From Pseudomonadota bacterium (GTDB lineage Bacteria > Pseudomonadota > Gammaproteobacteria > Burkholderiales > Burkholderiaceae_C): a DNA stretch of 48,711 bases. A program made the translations under genes and the position numbers. The notes below the pieces were generated by a model that made no database searches, was not told the origin of the DNA, and saw only the letters and a list, made by a program, of their open reading frames with translations. Positions 33,696 through 41,362 of this stretch are shown here, one piece after another. The stretch lies in assembly GCA_023442945.1 (NCBI GenBank), contig JAEZWW010000118.1, positions 1 to 48,711 of the forward strand, read 5' to 3'. Each line of letters begins with the position of its first letter. The stretch's first letter is position 1.

Positions 33696-35203
33696 CTCGG
33701 GAAGCTGAACACCGAGCCTTCGCGCACGCCGGCGCTGGGCCAGCGTTGCGTGATGGTCTTGCGCTTGGTGTAGAAGCGCACGGCGTCGGGGCCGTAGGCG
33801 TGCAGGTCGCCGAACAGGCTGCGCTTCCAGCCGCCAAACGAGTGGTAGGCCACGGGCACCGGCAGCGGCACGTTCACGCCCACCATGCCGACCTGGATGT
33901 GGTCGGTGAAGTAGCGCGCGGCCTCGCCGTCGCGGGTGAAGATGCAGGTGCCGTTGCCGTATTCGTGGTCGTTGATCAGCTGCATGGCTTCCTGCAGCGT
34001 CTCGACGCGCACGATGCCCAGCACCGGGCCGAAGATCTCTTCCTGATAAATGACCATGCCTGGCTTGACCTGGTCGAACAGGCAGGGGCCAAGGAAGTAG
34101 CCATCGGCATGGCCGTCGACCTTCAGGCCGCGGCCGTCCACCAGCAGCTTCGCGCCTTCCTTCACGCCCTGGTCGACGTAGCCCTTCACCTTGTCGAAGT
34201 GCGCCTTGGTCACCAGAGGGCCCATGTCGTTGCCGTTGTCGGTGCCAGGGCCGACCTTCATCTTGGCGATCTCGGCCGACAGGCCGGCGATCATCTGGTC
34301 GGCGACTTCGTCGCCCACGGCCACGACCAGCGGCACGGCCATGCAGCGCTCGCCACAGCTGCCGTAGGCCGCACCCATCATGGCGGTGACGGCGTTGGCG
34401 ATATCGGCATCGGGCATCACCACGGCGTGGTTCTTGGCGCCGCCCAGGGCCTGCACGCGCTTGCCGTGCTTCGTGCCTTCGCTGTAGATGTATTCGGCAA
34501 TCGGCGTCGAGCCGACAAAGCTCACCGCCTTCACGCGCGGGTCGTGCAGCAGCGTGTCGACCGCTTCCTTGTCGCCGTTGACCACGTTCAGCACGCCGGG
34601 CGGCAGGCCGGCCTTCAGCGCCAGCTCGGAGATGAACAGCGCGCTGGACGGGTCGCGCTCGGACGGCTTCAGCACAAAGGTGTTGCCGCAGGCCACGGCC
34701 ATCGGCCACATCCACAGCGGCACCATGGCCGGGAAGTTGAAGGGCGTGATGCCGGCCGTCACACCCAGCGCCTGGTGTTCGGCCCAGCTGTCGATATTCG
34801 GTCCGACGTTGCGGCTGTGCTCGCCCTTGAGCAGCTCGGGCGCGTAGCTGGCGTATTCCACGTTCTCAATGCCGCGCTGCAGCTCGCCATGCGCGTCGTT
34901 CAGCACCTTGCCGTGCTCGGCGGTGATCAGCGCAGCGATCTCGTCGGCGTGCTCTTCCAGCAGCACCTTGAGCTTGCTCATGACCCGCGCGCGCTTCAGC
35001 GGCGGCGTGTTGCGCCATTCCGGAAAGGCTTTCTCCGCGCTGGCGATGGCCTGCTCCATCGTCGCCTGGCTGGCCAGCGCCACGTGGCCGCTGACCTGGC
35101 CCGTGGCGGGGTTGAACACGGGCTGCGTGCGCGCGGTGTCATTGACGCGCTGGCCGTCGATCAAGTGGCCGATGGTCTGGGTCACGGATTTGTCGTGGTT
35201 CAT
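33686..35203 (-). CDS. mmsA: CoA-acylating methylmalonate-semialdehyde dehydrogenase
   Basis: The 505-residue aldehyde dehydrogenase converts malonate or methylmalonate semialdehyde to acetyl-CoA or propionyl-CoA, with NAD+ and CoA. The catalytic cysteine is C287 in GSCGERCMAV; GITPFNFPAMVPLWMWPMA, SFVGSTPIAEYIY and QEEIFGPVLGIVRV are family hallmarks. Start ATG 35203 with GAGGAGCTCC upstream. With the omega-aminotransferase gene upstream on the same strand it completes a beta-alanine (or beta-aminoisobutyrate) breakdown path. The stop codon region lies inside a family 1 repeat. Confidence 0.95.
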   Translation of the reverse strand: MNHDKSVTQTIGHLIDGQRVNDTARTQPVFNPATGQVSGHVALASQATMEQAIASAEKAFPEWRNTPPLKRARVMSKLKVLLEEHADEIAALITAEHGKVLNDAHGELQRGIENVEYASYAPELLKGEHSRNVGPNIDSWAEHQALGVTAGITPFNFPAMVPLWMWPMAVACGNTFVLKPSERDPSSALFISELALKAGLPPGVLNVVNGDKEAVDTLLHDPRVKAVSFVGSTPIAEYIYSEGTKHGKRVQALGGAKNHAVVMPDADIANAVTAMMGAAYGSCGERCMAVPLVVAVGDEVADQMIAGLSAEIAKMKVGPGTDNGNDMGPLVTKAHFDKVKGYVDQGVKEGAKLLVDGRGLKVDGHADGYFLGPCLFDQVKPGMVIYQEEIFGPVLGIVRVETLQEAMQLINDHEYGNGTCIFTRDGEAARYFTDHIQVGMVGVNVPLPVPVAYHSFGGWKRSLFGDLHAYGPDAVRFYTKRKTITQRWPSAGVREGSVFSFPSSR

Positions 35204-35216
35204 GGAGCTCCTCAAG

Positions 35217-35270
35217 CAATGAAAACGCTGCCAGCGCGCGCCCAATGTGCGCGGTCAGCTATGAAAAAAA
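35217..35270 (-). repeat. Family 1 repeat, diverged copy
   Basis: Minus orientation; ATGTGCGCGGTCAGCTAT block clear, the GGCC half degraded. It lies five bases past the DJ-1 gene stop and 13 bases before the mmsA start, inside the operon. Confidence 0.65.
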
Positions 35271-35275
35271 AAGAA

Positions 35276-35914
35276 TCAGGCGGTGGCAGCAGCCGTCGCA
35301 GGCGCCGTGGCCAGAGCGGCCTGCAGATGGACCATGGCGCGGTCGACGTACACGTCTTTTTCGCCCACGGGCGCGAAGTAGTGCAGCGCTTCGCGCGCCG
35401 CCTCCACACCTTTGAGCCGCGCGATGAACCAGGCCGACAGGTACTGCGCCGCCAGACACCCGCCGGCCGTGGCCAGGTTGCCGCGCGCGACGAAAGGCGC
35501 GTCCAGCAGGCGCACGCCGGCTTCGGCCACCCAGGGGTGGCTGGTCAAGTCGGTGGTGGCGGGTTGCTGGCCCAGCAGGCCGAGTTTGGCCATCAGAAAG
35601 GTGCCGGAGCACTGCGCGCCGATCAGCTGCGCGGCCGGGTCCAGCCGCAGCTGGCCCATGATGGTCGGGTTGGCCGCCACCTCGCGCGTTTTCATGCCGC
35701 TGCCGATCAGCACGGCGTCGGCCTCGTTGGCTTCGGTCAGGTCGACATGCGCTTCAATGGTCAGCCCGTTCATCGACGTCACGCGCGGCGCCGGGCTGGC
35801 GATGGACACGCGCCAGTCCGCGTCGCCACGCAGCGCGATGCGGCCCAGCATGCCGTAGGCGATGAGCGAATCCAGCTCGTTGAAACCGTCGAAGGTGAGG
35901 ATGGCGATGTGCAT
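35276..35914 (-). CDS. DJ-1/PfpI (GlxA-type) family protein
   Basis: The 212-residue product has the class I glutamine-amidotransferase-like fold of DJ-1/PfpI proteins. The nucleophile-elbow cysteine is C102 in GAQCSGTFLMAKLGLL, with acidic residues near the start (FDGFNELDS) as in the family. Such proteins act as glyoxalases, isocyanide hydratases or chaperones; this one has no AraC domain. It lies between the aminotransferase and mmsA genes on the same strand, so a role in handling reactive semialdehydes is an attractive but unproven idea. Confidence 0.85.
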   Translation of the reverse strand: MHIAILTFDGFNELDSLIAYGMLGRIALRGDADWRVSIASPAPRVTSMNGLTIEAHVDLTEANEADAVLIGSGMKTREVAANPTIMGQLRLDPAAQLIGAQCSGTFLMAKLGLLGQQPATTDLTSHPWVAEAGVRLLDAPFVARGNLATAGGCLAAQYLSAWFIARLKGVEAAREALHYFAPVGEKDVYVDRAMVHLQAALATAPATAAATA

Positions 35915-35923
35915 GCGGTTTTT

Positions 35924-35985
35924 AAGTAAAAACGCCTTCTGGCCCTAGTGGGACTTGCGCGGGCAGCTACTGAATAAAGAGCATC
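35924..35985 (-). repeat. Family 1 repeat at the aminotransferase stop
   Basis: Minus orientation, full copy: CGCCTTCTGGCCCTAG, ACTTGCGCGGGCAGCTAC. Its GC-TAY end overlaps the stop codon of the aminotransferase gene; it fills the gap to the DJ-1 gene, which starts 10 bases on. Confidence 0.9.
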
Positions 35986-37339
35986 AAGCGGTCGCTTGCA
36001 GCGCGTCGCCCAACGCGCCGATCAGGCGGTCGATCTCCGCCTTCTCGCTGACGAAGGGCGGCGCCAGCTGGATGGTGTCGCCGCCGTAGCGCACGTAAAA
36101 ACCGGCCTTCCAGCAGTGCATGGCGATCTCGTACGGGCGCTTGGCGGGCTCGCCGGGCAGCGGCGCAATCGTCAGGCCCGCGGCCAGACCGATGTTGCGG
36201 ATGTCCAGCACGTGCTTGGCGCCCTTCAGGCTGTGCACGGCGGCTTCGAAGTGCGGCGCCAACGCCTTGACGCGCGCCGGGCCGTCTTCGGACTCCAGCA
36301 GATCGAGCGCGGCCAGCGCGGCGGCGCAGGCCACCGGGTGCGCGCTGTAGGTGTAGCCGTGCGCAAATTCGAGCATGTAGTCCGGCCCGCCCGCGGCCAT
36401 GAAAGTGTCGTAAATGCCCTTGCTGGCCACCACGCCACCCAGCGGCTGCACGCCATTGGTGACCTGCTTGGCAAACGTCATGATGTCGGGCACCACGCCG
36501 AAGAAGTCGGCCCCCATCATCGTGCCGCAGCGGCCAAAGCCGGTGATGACTTCGTCGAAGATCAGCAGGATGTCGTGCTGCGTGCAGATCTCGCGCAGGC
36601 GCTCCAGGTAGCCTACGGGCGGCACCACCACGCCGCCGGAGCCGCTAAAGGGCTCGACGATCACGGCGGCGATGTTGCTGGCGTCATGCAGCGCGATCAC
36701 GTCCAGCAGCTTGTCGGCGAGGGCCTTGCCACCTTCGGCCGGCTGCCCTTTGACGAAGCTGCCCATGGCCGGCTGGGTGTGCGGCAGGTGGTCGGCCGCG
36801 ACGCCCTGGCCGTACAGCTTGCGGTTGGCGACCATGCCGCCGACCGAGATGCCGCCGAAGTTGACGCCGTGGTAGCCCTTTTCGCGCCCGACCAGCAGCT
36901 GCTTGCCGCCCTGGTCCTTCAAGCGCCAGTAGGCGCGCGCCATCTTCAGCGCGGTGTCGGCCGCCTCCGAGCCGCTGGCGGTGAAGAACACGTAGTCCAG
37001 CCCCGCGGGCGTCAGGCCCTTGATGCGGTTGGCCAGTTCAAACGACAGCGGGTGGCCGAACTGGAAGCCGGGCGAATAGTCCAGCTTGGCGGCTTGCTTG
37101 CCCACGGCTTCGGCGATCTCGCGTCGGCCGTGGCCCAGACCCGTGCACCACAGGCCCGACAAACCGTCGTAGATCTTGCGCCCTTCGCTATCGGTGTAAT
37201 AGCAGCCTTGGGCCTCCGTGATGATGCGCGGGTCGCGCTTGAACTGCCGGTTGGCGGTGAACGGCATCCAGTGCGCGTCCAGCCAGGCAGCGTCCTGGCG
37301 GGTGGTGGCGTCGGTTTGCGGGGCGGTGGTCACGCTCAT
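35984..37339 (-). CDS. Omega-amino acid--pyruvate aminotransferase (class III)
   Basis: The 451-residue PLP enzyme moves the amino group of beta-alanine (or another omega-amino acid) to pyruvate, giving malonate semialdehyde and L-alanine. PLP lysine is K291 (TFAKQVTNG), with D262 (IFDEVITGFGR) binding the pyridine nitrogen and ASGSEAADTALKMAR as phosphate loop. It matches the BauA/OAPT group well (WMPFTANRQFKRDPRI, DGLSGLWCTGLGHGR). AGGAGACAGCC precedes the ATG. It leads the unit aminotransferase, DJ-1, mmsA and is divergent from a LysR regulator. Confidence 0.94.
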   Translation of the reverse strand: MSVTTAPQTDATTRQDAAWLDAHWMPFTANRQFKRDPRIITEAQGCYYTDSEGRKIYDGLSGLWCTGLGHGRREIAEAVGKQAAKLDYSPGFQFGHPLSFELANRIKGLTPAGLDYVFFTASGSEAADTALKMARAYWRLKDQGGKQLLVGREKGYHGVNFGGISVGGMVANRKLYGQGVAADHLPHTQPAMGSFVKGQPAEGGKALADKLLDVIALHDASNIAAVIVEPFSGSGGVVVPPVGYLERLREICTQHDILLIFDEVITGFGRCGTMMGADFFGVVPDIMTFAKQVTNGVQPLGGVVASKGIYDTFMAAGGPDYMLEFAHGYTYSAHPVACAAALAALDLLESEDGPARVKALAPHFEAAVHSLKGAKHVLDIRNIGLAAGLTIAPLPGEPAKRPYEIAMHCWKAGFYVRYGGDTIQLAPPFVSEKAEIDRLIGALGDALQATA

Positions 37340-37454
37340 GGCTGTCTCCTCAAACGGTGGTCAAAGCGGCGATCGGCAGGGCCGGATAAGGCGCATTGTC
37401 GGCCGGATGTTTATTGGGTTAAATATGCAAACATCCAAGTTTGCTTGCGGATCT

Positions 37455-38411
37455 ATGAAAGTAAAAAAAGCCCCCCCCGTATCCCGCGCCCGCGCCGTGC
37501 TGGGCCAGGTCAGCGACATGGACCTGCGCCTGCTGCAGGTGTTCAAGGCGGTGGTCGAATGCGGCGGCCTGTCGGCGGCCGAGCTGGAGCTGAACATCGG
37601 CACCAGCACCGTGAGCCGCCACGTCAAAGACCTGGAAACGCGCCTGGGCCTGACGCTGTGCCGCCGCGGGCGCGCCGGCTTTGCGCTGACAGCCGAAGGG
37701 CAGCGCGTGTACGACGAAACCCTGCGCCTGCTGGCCGCGGTGGACGGCTTTCGCGCCGGGGTGGACGACATCCACCAGCGCATGGGCGGGCAGCTGGCCG
37801 TGGCCGTGTTCGACAAGACCGCCAGCAACCCGCACGCCAAGATCCACCAGGCCATCGCGCGCTTTGCCGATGCGGCGCCGGACGTGCGTTTGAACCTGCA
37901 CGTGGGCAGCATCCAGGCGATCGAGCGCGGCGTGATGGACGGCAGCTTCGCCGTCGGCGTGATCCCCGAGCACCGCGCGTCCGCCACGCTGCGCTACGAC
38001 CGCCTGTTCGACGAAACCATGTACCTGTACTGCGGCCAGGCGCACGCGCTGTTTGCCGCGGACGACGACGGCCTGGACTGGGTCAGCCTGCGCCGGCGCG
38101 GCGACTTTGCCGGCCTGGGCTACCACTCGCCCAACATGGCGCTGGCGCACGCCGAGCGCCTGACGCGCAAGGCGACGGGTTTCGAGCAGGAGGCGATCGC
38201 CACGCTGATCCTGTCTGGCCGCTTCATCGGCTTCTTGCCCGACCACTACGCCGACAGCTTCGTGCAGCGCGGGCAGATGCGGGCGGTGCACCCGGCGCTG
38301 CTGCAGTACCGCTGCGACTTCGTGAGCGTGCTGCGCCGATCACCCCAGCCGTCGCGGGCGGCGTTGGCGTTTCATGCGGCGTTGTTGGGGGTGCATGGGA
38401 TGGTGGGGTGA
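37455..38411 (+). CDS. LysR-family transcription regulator
   Basis: The 318-residue product has an N-terminal winged helix (about 22-82; LRLLQVFKAVVECGGLSAAELELNIGTSTVSRHVKDLETRLGLTLCRRG) and a C-terminal periplasmic-binding-protein-like effector domain. It is divergent from the aminotransferase gene (115 bases between starts) and so probably activates that operon; the effector may be beta-alanine or a related omega-amino acid, by inference. The start is ambiguous: ATG 37455, with later ATG at 37518 and an earlier one at 37425 in frame. Confidence 0.88.
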   Translation: MKVKKAPPVSRARAVLGQVSDMDLRLLQVFKAVVECGGLSAAELELNIGTSTVSRHVKDLETRLGLTLCRRGRAGFALTAEGQRVYDETLRLLAAVDGFRAGVDDIHQRMGGQLAVAVFDKTASNPHAKIHQAIARFADAAPDVRLNLHVGSIQAIERGVMDGSFAVGVIPEHRASATLRYDRLFDETMYLYCGQAHALFAADDDGLDWVSLRRRGDFAGLGYHSPNMALAHAERLTRKATGFEQEAIATLILSGRFIGFLPDHYADSFVQRGQMRAVHPALLQYRCDFVSVLRRSPQPSRAALAFHAALLGVHGMVG

Positions 38412-38435
38412 TGGGGTTGTTTCGGTTGCGGTTTG

Positions 38436-38493
38436 AGTGAAATTGGGCGCTGGCCTAAGGGGGGATTGCGTGAGCAGCTATGGAATTTGCAGT
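38436..38493 (-). repeat. Family 1 repeat
   Basis: Minus orientation: TGAAATTGGGCGCTGGCC, GATTGCGTGAGCAGCTAT. It lies 25 bases past the LysR stop but in the opposite direction. Confidence 0.8.
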
Positions 38494-38537
38494 TCTTCGA
38501 CTGGTTGCTCGTCTGGCGTTCTGCTTGATTGAGGTGT

Positions 38538-39183
38538 GAGGCCGGGATATGCGCCCGGCGGCGCAGTTTCTTTCTTTGACTCGCCAAAGAAAGAAACCAA
38601 AGAAAGGCGACCCCACGTCTGCGACCCCTGCGCTGCGCGCAGGGGCAAACCTGCGTCGCGCTTCTGACGGGGTGGGCCGCAGAACTCACTTCGCGCTCTT
38701 TGAGCGCTCCGTTCAAACAGCCGCGGCCAGTCAGTTCACGAAGCGGCTGCATGCTGCGCTGCAGCCGCCACCCCGCCAGAACCGCGCCGCAGGCGCAGCC
38801 TCAAGGGGTATTGAACTGCCATACGGGCCATCGCGTTGCTCGGCCCTGGGTCCGCGGCGCGAAGCGCATGCGCGGTCGGGGCCGAGCGCAGCGATGGCCC
38901 GAATGGTTTCCCCACCCCTGTGGACGTGCCGAGAAGCGCAGCGGGCGGGGTGCGCGTGGACACCGAAGGATGTCCACGCATCGTGCTCTGACTCGCTGCA
39001 GTTGTTTGAGCGGCGCTGCGCAGCAGCAAAGCGAGTTCTGCAGCGCACCCCGCTCGCGAGCATCGCAGGTTGCCCCATCGCAACGCGATGGGGACACGGC
39101 CAGTGGGGTCGCCTTCTTTTGCCTTCTTTTCTTGGCGAGTCAAGAAAAGAAGGTGCGCCGCCGGGCGCATGTCCCGGCCTCTC
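38538..39183. repeat. 646-bp inverted-repeat element with covarying hairpins
   Basis: The two ends are imperfect inverted repeats of about 80 well-matched bases, then weaker similarity. Both begin GAGGCCGGGAYATGCGCCCG and continue GCGGCGCA, then a 12-bp hairpin with the constant loop GACTCGCC, then AGGCGACCCCAC. Left hairpin stem GTTTCTTTCTTT/AAAGAAAGAAAC (38566-38597); right stem, read on the minus strand, CCTTCTTTTCTT/AAGAAAAGAAGG (39122-39153). The stems differ but both pair perfectly. There is no transposase. Similar elements occur in other beta- and gamma-proteobacteria (from memory); function unknown. Confidence 0.85.
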
Positions 39184-39255
39184 AAGGTCGTTCACCCGCC
39201 AACACCCAACGAGCGCACAGCGCACGTGCACGCAGCGACCAAACGCACAGCAAGA

Positions 39256-39312
39256 TACTACAAATTCGATAGCTGCCCGCGCAGATAGCTCTAGGGCCAG
39301 AGCCTCAAAAAG
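39256..39312 (+). repeat. Family 1 repeat
   Basis: Plus orientation: ACTACAAATTCGATAGCTGC, CCGCGCAGAT, CTCTAGGGCC and GAGCCTC. It lies 73 bases outside the 646-bp element. Confidence 0.88.
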
Positions 39313-39412
39313 CCCACAAGTACTCGTCACACCCCTCCATCACGCTCCCGCAATTCCAGCCGCCAACGTACTGCGCATCCCCGCGCCCGCTGCCGCAGCG
39401 CTCCACCCCCAC

Positions 39413-39438
39413 AAAAAAACCCGCCACCAGGGCGGGTT
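39413..39438 (-). terminator. Terminator after the gene at 39480
   Basis: On the minus strand AACCCGCC (39438-39431), loop CTGGT, GGCGGGTT (39425-39418) followed by a T run. Confidence 0.75.
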
Positions 39439-39479
39439 GTCCATCCACTAGCGGCCCGCAGGCCGCCAGCCAGTGGCGC

Positions 39480-39974
39480 TCAGCGCCCCATGTTGTTCTT
39501 GAAGCGCGCCAGGGCAATCATCAGTGCGCCGGCGCCCAGGGTTTTGACCATGTCCGGGTGCTCGGCGTAGAAGTTGCCGATGCGGTCCAGGATGCCCGGT
39601 TCGCCCTGCTGGGCGGCGACGGCCACGTCGCGCACCTGGGCCGGGGTGACCTGGCCGGCCTTGGTGGCGTCAACCATGGGGGTGTTCGCGCCCTCATGCC
39701 CGGCCAATGCGCCACCGGCCACACCGGCCAGGGCGCCGGCGCCGAATTTTTCGGTCAGCATGTTCAGGATGTCGGCGCGGTCCTGCGGCGAAGCTTTCTC
39801 AAACAGGCCGGCCAGGGTGTCGCCCAGGTCGGGCGTCTGGTCGGAGCGCAGCGCATCGGCCACGCCGGCGCCCAGCTGGTCTTTGGGCGCTTCGCGCGAG
39901 ATCTGGTCCACGTGCTTCGGGTCGGGGTTGGCGGCGTTGGCCAGGATTTGTTGCAGGGTGTCGAGCAATGCCAT
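39480..39974 (-). CDS. Conserved hypothetical protein
   Basis: The 164-residue product is not recognised with certainty. It begins MALLDTLQQILANAANPD, has a Gly/Ala-rich middle (GAGALAGVAGGALAGHEGA) and ends with a helical segment LGAGALMIALARFKNNMGR. The repeated helix pattern with LLDxLQxIL at the start recalls DUF937/YidB-like proteins, but this is only a resemblance. No cysteines and no signal peptide are seen, so it is probably cytoplasmic. A good GGAGG ribosome binding site lies 8 bases upstream and a terminator follows, so it is a single-gene unit. Confidence 0.75.
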   Translation of the reverse strand: MALLDTLQQILANAANPDPKHVDQISREAPKDQLGAGVADALRSDQTPDLGDTLAGLFEKASPQDRADILNMLTEKFGAGALAGVAGGALAGHEGANTPMVDATKAGQVTPAQVRDVAVAAQQGEPGILDRIGNFYAEHPDMVKTLGAGALMIALARFKNNMGR

Positions 39975-40110
39975 GTCAGAAACCTCCAGACGGTGGGTGA
40001 AACGGGTAGCCGGCCATCCTAGCCCTGGCCTGTGTCAGCGCGAAGGCCGCTGGCGCGATTCGCGGCCTTGTCCGACAGGCACCGCGTGCTGGGCGCACGG
40101 CTGGCGCCAT

Positions 40111-41004
40111 TCAGGCCAGATCTGCCACCGGCCTGGGCGCCGCGCGGCGCCGGCGCAGCAAGGCCGCGCCGGAGAACACCGCCAGACCGGCCCACACGGC
40201 CACGAAGCCGGCCAGGCGGCGCGCGTCCATGGGTTCGTGCAGCACCCAGATGCCCAGCACGAACTGCAGCGAGGGCGACACGTACTGCAGCATGCCCAGC
40301 GCCGCCATCGACAAGCGCTGCGCGGCGTAGGCGAAGGCGACCAGCGGCACGGTGGTCATGACGCCGGTGCTGATCAGCAGCGCGTCCAGCCCGCGCGACG
40401 TGTGGCCAAACGCCAGTTCGCCTCGCGTGCCCAGCCACAACAACACGGCCAGCGCGGGCACCGAAATCAGCGCGGTTTCCAGCGCCAGGCCTTCGGCCGG
40501 CTGCAGCGTGGTGCGCTTCTTGATCAGACCGTAGATGCCAAAGCTGAAGGCCAGCACCAGCGCCACCCACGGAAAGCGCGGCGAGGCCCAGCCCAGCCAG
40601 GCGACGCCGGCCGCGGCCAGCGCCACGCCGATCCATTCGGGCCGGGTGAGCCGTTCGCCCAGCACCAGCACGCCGAGGGCCACGTTGACCAGCGGCAGCA
40701 GGAAATAACCCAGGCTGGCGTCCAGCGCGTGGCCGTGCGTCACCGCCCAGACGTAGGTGACCCAGTTGACGCTGACCAGCAGCGCCGCCAGCGCAAAGCG
40801 CGCCAGCGTGGCCGCGTCCAGCTTGCGCCACAGCGCGCCCAGCTGCCGGCGCGCACCCAGCACGGCCGCCAGCAGCACCAGCGACCAGACCACGCGGTGC
40901 GCCACCACCTCCAGCGCGCTGGCCGGCGCCATCAGGCGAAAGTACAGCGGCATCAGCCCCCACAGGCCGTAGGCCAGCAGGGCGGCGGGGGTGCCGCCTT
41001 TCAC
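40111..41004 (-). CDS. rarD: RarD-type EamA/DMT family transporter
   Basis: The 297-residue inner-membrane protein has about ten membrane segments and matches RarD: the start (M)KGGTPAALLAYGLWGLMPLYFRLMA, HRVVWSLVLLAAVL, NWVTYVWAVTHGHALDASLGYFLLPLVNVALG and PSLQFVLGIWVLHEPM are the diagnostic segments. RarD proteins are linked to chloramphenicol sensitivity by name, but transport substrates are unclear. The GTG at 41004 is used because related proteins start there; the upstream open frame overlaps the DUF350 gene. It follows that gene by 43 bases. Confidence 0.92.
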   Translation of the reverse strand: MKGGTPAALLAYGLWGLMPLYFRLMAPASALEVVAHRVVWSLVLLAAVLGARRQLGALWRKLDAATLARFALAALLVSVNWVTYVWAVTHGHALDASLGYFLLPLVNVALGVLVLGERLTRPEWIGVALAAAGVAWLGWASPRFPWVALVLAFSFGIYGLIKKRTTLQPAEGLALETALISVPALAVLLWLGTRGELAFGHTSRGLDALLISTGVMTTVPLVAFAYAAQRLSMAALGMLQYVSPSLQFVLGIWVLHEPMDARRLAGFVAVWAGLAVFSGAALLRRRRAAPRPVADLA

Positions 41005-41047
41005 CGTGCGCCCCGACGGGCGCGGGGCGACGCGGGCGCGGCGCCGC

Positions 41048-41275
41048 TCATCCGCCGTGGATGGCGGCGGCGACGATGATCGAAATGCCCAGGCACATGG
41101 CGGCGACGACCACGCCAACCGCCAGGTTCTGCTTTTCGACCAGCTCGGCCCACAGGTCGCGGGGCGTGAGCTTGTCGACGATGATGAAGCACAGCCAGAA
41201 GACCACCACGCCGATCAGCGCGTACAGGATCGAGCCCGCGAGCGCCGCGGGCCTCAGCCATTCAATGCCCAACAT
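41048..41275 (-). CDS. DUF350 membrane protein
   Basis: The 75-residue product has two membrane helices (about 9-33, SILYALIGVVVFWLCFIIVDKL, and 48-72, LAVGVVVAAMCLGISIIVAAA) with a short charged link TPRDLWAELVEKQN, which fits the DUF350 repeat unit. Related proteins usually carry one to four such units; this has one. AAAGGA lies ahead of the ATG at 41275. It is downstream of DUF4178 and SPFH genes on the same strand, which supports a membrane complex. Function is unknown. Confidence 0.85.
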   Translation of the reverse strand: MLGIEWLRPAALAGSILYALIGVVVFWLCFIIVDKLTPRDLWAELVEKQNLAVGVVVAAMCLGISIIVAAAIHGG

Positions 41276-41362
41276 GACAAGGGTTCCTTTCGGGGTTGTT
41301 GGCCCGGAGCGCACCGACATGGCGCACGCAAGGCGGATGAATCGCGATCTCGGCTGGCCGCC

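Larger units (their letters stand above)
38412..39479. other. Gene-free region with structured repeats
   Basis: About 1.07 kb with no convincing gene. It holds two family 1 repeats and a 646-bp inverted-repeat element. Open frames here read through the repeat arms (for example RPAAHLLFLTRQEKKAKEGD) and are commonly mis-annotated as hypothetical proteins; I treat them as spurious. Confidence 0.75.

Noticed and set aside
38736..39185. Open frame reading RPAAHLLFLTRQEKKAKEGD on the minus strand, and its counterpart from 38549 on the plus strand
   Set aside because: Both run through the arms of the inverted-repeat element. The similarity of the two comes from the repeat itself, not from gene duplication; no ribosome binding site.
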